DNA of 64,000 bases from CALCNS01 sp937897315. Its GTDB lineage: Bacteria > Bacillota > JAAYKD01. A program made the position numbers and the translations under genes. Shown piece by piece: positions 59,874 through 64,000 of the stretch; positions within the stretch are counted from its first letter, which is position 1; each line of letters starts with the position of its first letter. The notes below the pieces were generated by a model that ran no database searches, was not told the DNA's origin, and worked only from the letters and a program-made list of their open reading frames with translations. Location of the stretch: contig DAINOJ010000009.1 of NCBI GenBank assembly GCA_036744005.1, positions 30,286 to 94,285 on the forward strand. Reading direction: 5' to 3'.

Positions 59874-60503
59874 TCACGCCTTTACAAAATACTCTTTGCC
59901 CACTCCGCAAATGGGGCATTTATAATCCTCGGGCAGCTCTTCAAACGGTGTTGCACCATCGTATTCATAATGGCAAACCGTACAAACCCATTTTTCAGCA
60001 ACTTTCGGTGGGCTTTTTTGGGTTAACGATTGACCACTTTTCAGAATACGATAGTCGGTATATGTCATAGGAGCGACATCGCTAAGGATGCTTGCTTCCG
60101 TGACATCGAACAAAAAGAGAGAATGCGTGCCGGCATCAACGGTTTCATAGACGCTTCCGGCATACATGGCGCAAATACCTTTATCAAGAATGGGACGCCC
60201 ATTGCTACAGAGTGGGTGGGGATAGTTCAAAAACTTCTCAACCTGATACCCGCTTTGCATGCCAAAATGCTTAAAGACATCCATTCCAGCACTCTGATCT
60301 AGGACCGAGACAGAAAGCTGCTTGGTTTCCATGATCAATTTATGAGTAAAAGATGTTTTGTTCATCGCGACGACACAGCGAATGGGTTCATTGGTTATTT
60401 GCATCACTGTGTTATTAATACAAGCATTTTCCCTTCCGTTTGCTTCGGCTCCTACCAAAAATAAACCATAGGTAATCTTAAACAAAGACGAAGGATCTAC
60501 CAT
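59874..60503 (-). CDS. Flavin reductase-rubredoxin fusion (high-molecular-weight rubredoxin-like)
   Basis: A 209-residue protein in two domains. The N-terminal flavin reductase-like FMN domain (about residues 1-150; KITYGLFLVGAEANGRENACINNTVMQI) is followed by a C-terminal rubredoxin. In the rubredoxin, WVCTVCHYEYDG and YKCPICGVGKEYF give the four Cys for one iron. This architecture matches the NAD(P)H:rubredoxin-type electron donor to flavodiiron proteins in anaerobes (for example Moorella), protecting against O2 and NO. AGAGGTGTGTAAA precedes ATG 60503; longer starts lack a binding site. Confidence 0.9.
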   Translation of the reverse strand: MVDPSSLFKITYGLFLVGAEANGRENACINNTVMQITNEPIRCVVAMNKTSFTHKLIMETKQLSVSVLDQSAGMDVFKHFGMQSGYQVEKFLNYPHPLCSNGRPILDKGICAMYAGSVYETVDAGTHSLFLFDVTEASILSDVAPMTYTDYRILKSGQSLTQKSPPKVAEKWVCTVCHYEYDGATPFEELPEDYKCPICGVGKEYFVKA

Positions 60504-60682
60504 TTTACACACCTCTTTACATATAATCAAAGATAGATAAGAGTTCTCTTTCTTGTTCATAATTCCTTTATTGTGAAAATAGTCCTTATCAAGAATTCTT
60601 CTCATTATATATTTTGATTGCAGGATTCATCTGCGGCTTGTCGAAATATTTGGAAACAATTGATATGTGACAGGAGAAGGAT

Positions 60683-61555
60683 ATGGAAGGACTTGTTTTC
60701 AATATACGACGATATAGTGTACAAGATGGTCCGGGGATTCGCACCACGATTTTTCTAAAAGGATGCCCCTTACATTGCCTTTGGTGTCATAACCCGGAGA
60801 GTCAGGGATATCTGCCCGAGATCTTCATCCAAACCGAGTTGTGCATCCACTGTGGACAATGTCGAGTAGTTTGCCCCCAGGAGTTGGGCGAGAGTGATTC
60901 GTGTTTGGCTTGTGGCGCGTGTGTAGATCATTGCCCCGCGGAAGCACGTGTTTGGGTAGGAGAACCAAAAAGCATAGATCAACTCATGGAAATCCTAAAG
61001 AAGGACATTTTGTTCTATGATGAGTCCGGGGGAGGAGTCACGTTTTCCGGTGGGGAGCCACTCCTTCAGTCCGAGTTTCTCCTAGCTTTATTGCAGGAAT
61101 GCGGTAAAGAGTTCATACATCGCGCTGTTGATACGAGCGGATACGCACCTCTTGAGGTCGTTCAACGAATTGCCCCTCATACTGATTTGTTTCTTTATGA
61201 TATCAAGCATATGTTAGAGGAGCAGCACCTTACTTATACTGGTGTGGGAGTGAGTCTGATTTTAACGAACCTCACCTGGCTCATGGATCAAGGATATCGT
61301 GGGATCGTCCGCATGCCATACATTCCAGGTATCAACGATGGTCTCGATCATCTCAAAGCACTTGCAGAATTCATGAGCGGGTTTCCAAAGCCCTGGCCCA
61401 TCCAATTGTTACCGTATCATACGATGCAAAAAAGCAAGTATGAGAAAATGGGTAGAACGTACTTATTACCACATATCACGATGCCAACAGGTGAGCAGAT
61501 ACAAACGGCCATAGACTTCTTGAAGACCTATGGTCTAAAAGTAGAACAGGTGTAG
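60683..61555 (+). CDS. Glycyl radical enzyme-activating protein
   Basis: A 290-residue radical SAM activase. The motif CPLHCLWCHNPESQG (CxxxCxxC) near residue 30 opens it. A ferredoxin-like insert with two clusters follows: CIHCGQCRVVCP and CLACGACVDHCPAEARV. FSGGEPLLQSEFL and DTSGYAP come next, as in activases of PflX/HpdA/CutD/HypE type. It installs the glycyl radical in the downstream enzyme. It starts after GACAGGAGAAGG and ends 11 bases before that gene. Confidence 0.94.
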   Translation: MEGLVFNIRRYSVQDGPGIRTTIFLKGCPLHCLWCHNPESQGYLPEIFIQTELCIHCGQCRVVCPQELGESDSCLACGACVDHCPAEARVWVGEPKSIDQLMEILKKDILFYDESGGGVTFSGGEPLLQSEFLLALLQECGKEFIHRAVDTSGYAPLEVVQRIAPHTDLFLYDIKHMLEEQHLTYTGVGVSLILTNLTWLMDQGYRGIVRMPYIPGINDGLDHLKALAEFMSGFPKPWPIQLLPYHTMQKSKYEKMGRTYLLPHITMPTGEQIQTAIDFLKTYGLKVEQV

Positions 61556-61566
61556 GAGGAAATACC

Positions 61567-63927
61567 ATGAACGAACGAATCGCCAGATTAAGAGCACAAA
61601 GCAGAGAAGCAGTCGTCCGTCTTTCGGCGGAGCGTGCGAAGTTGGTCACCGATTTTTATCGGGCTAATGACGGTAAATACTCGGTTCCAGTGATGAGAGC
61701 CAAGAACTTTTATCATGTGTGTGATCATAAGGAAATATACATAGGGGAAGATGAAATCATCGTCGGGGAACGAGGACATGCACCTGCAGTCGTTCCCTCG
61801 TTTCCTGAGTTGACCTGCCACTCTCTAGAGGACCTCGATATTTTAAACACCCGTGAAATGGCCAGTTATAAGGTCTCTACTGCCGACCGCACGTTGTATG
61901 AACAAGAAATCATCCCTTATTGGCGTGGTCGTAGTATGCGGGACAAGGCTTTTGCCGAAATCGACGATACTTGGAAACACTTGTATGAGGCGGGGCTGTT
62001 TACCGAATTCATGGAGCAACGCGCTCCCGGTCATACAACCTTGGATGGTCGAATTTATTCCTTTGGGTTGTTGGATTTTATCGCTCAGATCGAAGCTCAA
62101 CAAAGAAAAATCGATTGGTTGCACGATCCAGAAGCTGGGGCAAAGAACGAACAATGGAAAGCAATGATCATCTCTTGCCAAGCGATGATTCGTTTTGCGG
62201 AACGCCATGCCGAGAAAGCAGAGCAACTGGCGAAATCCGAACAAAACCCTCTACGAAAAGATGAATTGCAGAGCATCGCCAGCTGCTGCCGTTGGGTTCC
62301 GGCCCATGCTCCCAGAACCTTCCATGAAGCACTTCAAATGTATTGGTTTGTTCACTTGGGTACCATCATGGAGCTAAACGGCTGGGACTCCATGAGCCCG
62401 GGACATTTGGACCAGCATTTGACCCCATATTATGAAAAAGAAATCGCTACTGGAACACTGAGTTGCGAACAAGCCAAAGAGCTCTTAAGTTGTTTATGGA
62501 TTAAGTTCAACAATCACCCTGCACCGCCCAAAGTGGGAGTCACTGCTTTAGAGAGTGGGACCTATAACGATTTTGTCAATATTAATATTGGTGGCTTGAA
62601 GCGCGATGGCAGCGATGGTGTCAGCGAAGTGTCGTATCTTTTGCTTGAGGTGTTTGAGGAACTGCATTTGTTGCAACCTCAATGCAACGTGCAAATCAGT
62701 GCCAAAACCCCAGAACGATTTTTACGTACTGCCGCAAAAGTCATCCGCAAAGGATACGGATATCCTTCGGTCTTTAACACGGATATGGTGATTATGGAAC
62801 AAGTCCGAGCCGGAAAAACAGTAGAAGATGCTCGAGAAGGTGGCAACAGCGGTTGCATCGAGACGGGATGTTTTGGCAAGGAAGCCTACTTGCTGACAGG
62901 GTATTTAAATGTGCCAAAAGTTTTGGAATTAGTGCTAAACAATGGAACAGATCCACTGACCGGCAAAAAAATCGGTTTGGAAACCGGGGATCCTCATATT
63001 TTTGAGGATTATCCTTCTTTGTATGCTGCTTTTGAGAAACAACTGAAATTTGTAATTGACACCAAAATCCGTGTCAATAATTACTTAGAGTACATGTATC
63101 GTAAATTCGCTCCGGCTACCTTCCTCTCGGTGCTCATAGAAGGGTGCATTGAATCGGGTAAGGATTATTATGACAATGGTCCCAAATACAACACAACCTA
63201 CATCCAGTGTTGCGGGATTGGTACCATCACCGATAGTTTATCGGTGTTAAAGAAACACGTGTTCGAGGAGAGGCATGTGTCCATGTCTCAAATCCTTGAA
63301 GCGTTAGCAGATAATTACCAAGGACACGAGGTCTTACGACAGCAGTTACTACACCAAACACCCTTCTTTGGAAATGATGATGACCAAGCCGATGGCATTA
63401 TGAAACAGGTGTATGCTTCTTTGGTTCGTCAAATTGAAGGGCGTGAAAGCACCAAAGGAAGAACATATCATCTGAATATGCTCTCCACCACTTGTCATGT
63501 CTACTTCGGTAAAATGCTGGGTGCAACGCCCAATGGCAGGTTGGCTCATTTACCGGAGTCCGATGGCACCTCGCCTTCACACGGAGCCGATCGTAACGGG
63601 CCCACTGCTGTCGTAAAATCACTGGCCAAAATGGACCAAAGTTTATCTGGTGGAACCTTGCTGAATCAACGCTTCTTGCCTTCAGCTTTGGCAGGGGAAG
63701 AAGGGATTGCTAAACTAGCGGCTTTGGTTCGCACCTATTTCCGCTTGGGAGGACACCACATTCAATTCAATGTGGTGGATACCGAGACGCTTCGAAAAGC
63801 ACAAGCCAATCCCCAGGAGTATCGGGATTTACTGGTTCGCGTGGCAGGGTACAGTGACTACTTTGTCAACTTAGATCAGTATCATCAGGAAGAAATCATT
63901 GCTCGAACCGCTCAGGAGACCGAATAA
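61567..63927 (+). CDS. Glycyl radical enzyme, trans-4-hydroxy-L-proline dehydratase-like
   Basis: A 786-residue glycyl radical enzyme. GGNSGCIETG holds the catalytic pair Cys430 and Glu432; RVAGYSDYF near the end holds the radical Gly761. His156 and Asp274 are also present. From memory, the C. difficile trans-4-hydroxyproline dehydratase (also called HypD) uses His160, Asp278, Cys434, Glu436 and Gly765. The offset is a constant -4, strong support for the dehydratase. It would turn hydroxyproline into pyrroline-5-carboxylate. The usual partner proC is not in the window and could lie just past its end. The name HypD collides with the hydrogenase gene at 2-628. AGGAGGAAATACC precedes ATG. Confidence 0.8.
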   Translation: MNERIARLRAQSREAVVRLSAERAKLVTDFYRANDGKYSVPVMRAKNFYHVCDHKEIYIGEDEIIVGERGHAPAVVPSFPELTCHSLEDLDILNTREMASYKVSTADRTLYEQEIIPYWRGRSMRDKAFAEIDDTWKHLYEAGLFTEFMEQRAPGHTTLDGRIYSFGLLDFIAQIEAQQRKIDWLHDPEAGAKNEQWKAMIISCQAMIRFAERHAEKAEQLAKSEQNPLRKDELQSIASCCRWVPAHAPRTFHEALQMYWFVHLGTIMELNGWDSMSPGHLDQHLTPYYEKEIATGTLSCEQAKELLSCLWIKFNNHPAPPKVGVTALESGTYNDFVNINIGGLKRDGSDGVSEVSYLLLEVFEELHLLQPQCNVQISAKTPERFLRTAAKVIRKGYGYPSVFNTDMVIMEQVRAGKTVEDAREGGNSGCIETGCFGKEAYLLTGYLNVPKVLELVLNNGTDPLTGKKIGLETGDPHIFEDYPSLYAAFEKQLKFVIDTKIRVNNYLEYMYRKFAPATFLSVLIEGCIESGKDYYDNGPKYNTTYIQCCGIGTITDSLSVLKKHVFEERHVSMSQILEALADNYQGHEVLRQQLLHQTPFFGNDDDQADGIMKQVYASLVRQIEGRESTKGRTYHLNMLSTTCHVYFGKMLGATPNGRLAHLPESDGTSPSHGADRNGPTAVVKSLAKMDQSLSGGTLLNQRFLPSALAGEEGIAKLAALVRTYFRLGGHHIQFNVVDTETLRKAQANPQEYRDLLVRVAGYSDYFVNLDQYHQEEIIARTAQETE

Positions 63928-64000
63928 ACAAGAAAGCTGGCAACCAAATGATATGCTCCCTTTATGAGAGACAGTGAAATAAAAACCACTGTTAATCATG

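Noticed and set aside
1..64000. tRNA, rRNA, CRISPR arrays, prophage or intact insertion sequences
   Set aside because: Intergenic gaps are short and hold no cloverleaf-like or CCA-ended segments, no regularly spaced repeats and no transposase or integrase gene. The only repeat structure is 45111-45184.
63928..64000. Start of a further gene at the right edge
   Set aside because: 73 bases with no coding start or clear signal; too little sequence to call.

Overview
The window looks like a chromosomal segment of an anaerobic Firmicute (Bacillota), probably a clostridial or Desulfotomaculum/Syntrophomonas-type lineage. The core order comEA-comEC-holA-rpsT-lepA-hemW-hrcA-grpE-dnaK-dnaJ-prmA-rsmE-mtaB is a classic Firmicute block. 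There is a CIRCE operator, and ribosome binding sites are mostly strong AGGAGG types. The anaerobic character comes from a membrane [NiFe] hydrogenase, a glycyl radical enzyme with its activase, oxygen-sensitive serine dehydratase subunits and a selenocysteine-type UGA gene. No rRNA, tRNA, CRISPR array, phage or intact insertion sequence was seen.

Layout. 1-11.6 kb: the end of hydrogenase-maturation hypD, then hypE, then a 12-gene operon for a group 4 (energy-converting) [NiFe] hydrogenase. It has three antiporter-like subunits, NuoJ/K/A-like, NuoB/C/D-like, NuoH-like and NuoI-like proteins and a HycI-type protease. 11.6-19.1 kb: housekeeping and peptidase genes (exonuclease III, an M28-like peptidase, a beta-hydroxyacid dehydrogenase, a Nudix hydrolase, a NYN/OST-HTH protein, an M42 peptidase). 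Next to them is a 66-codon gene at 18126-18326 on the minus strand whose in-frame UGA lies exactly where a DUF1858 redox protein has its first Cys. 19.2-37.2 kb: competence, replication and heat-shock block. A group III (archaeal-like) chaperonin sits between hrcA and grpE, and a spoIIP remnant marks where gpr-spoIIP would normally lie.

37.2-39.9 kb: a probable undescribed RiPP (ribosomally made, post-translationally modified peptide) locus. It comprises a 40-residue Cys-Cys peptide, a radical SAM/SPASM maturase, a convergent XRE-TPR regulator and a 16-bp palindrome abutting the peptide promoter. 39.9-53.8 kb: amino-acid and stress metabolism (C-S lyase, MsrAB, class V PLP enzyme, L-serine dehydratase, aminotransferase, urocanate hydratase, NfeD/stomatin pair, CoaD, N-carbamoyl amidohydrolase). 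53.8-64 kb: Gx transporter plus ApbE, a large M14 peptidase, IlvE, a flavin reductase-rubredoxin fusion with a phosphoribosyltransferase, and a glycyl radical enzyme. The catalytic residues of the last match trans-4-hydroxy-L-proline dehydratase.

Together the genes describe an amino-acid and peptide-using anaerobe: many peptidases, Ser, His and hydroxyproline catabolism, transaminases and H2 metabolism coupled to an ion gradient. All calls come from reading translated sequence, motifs and gene order by eye; no database search was run.
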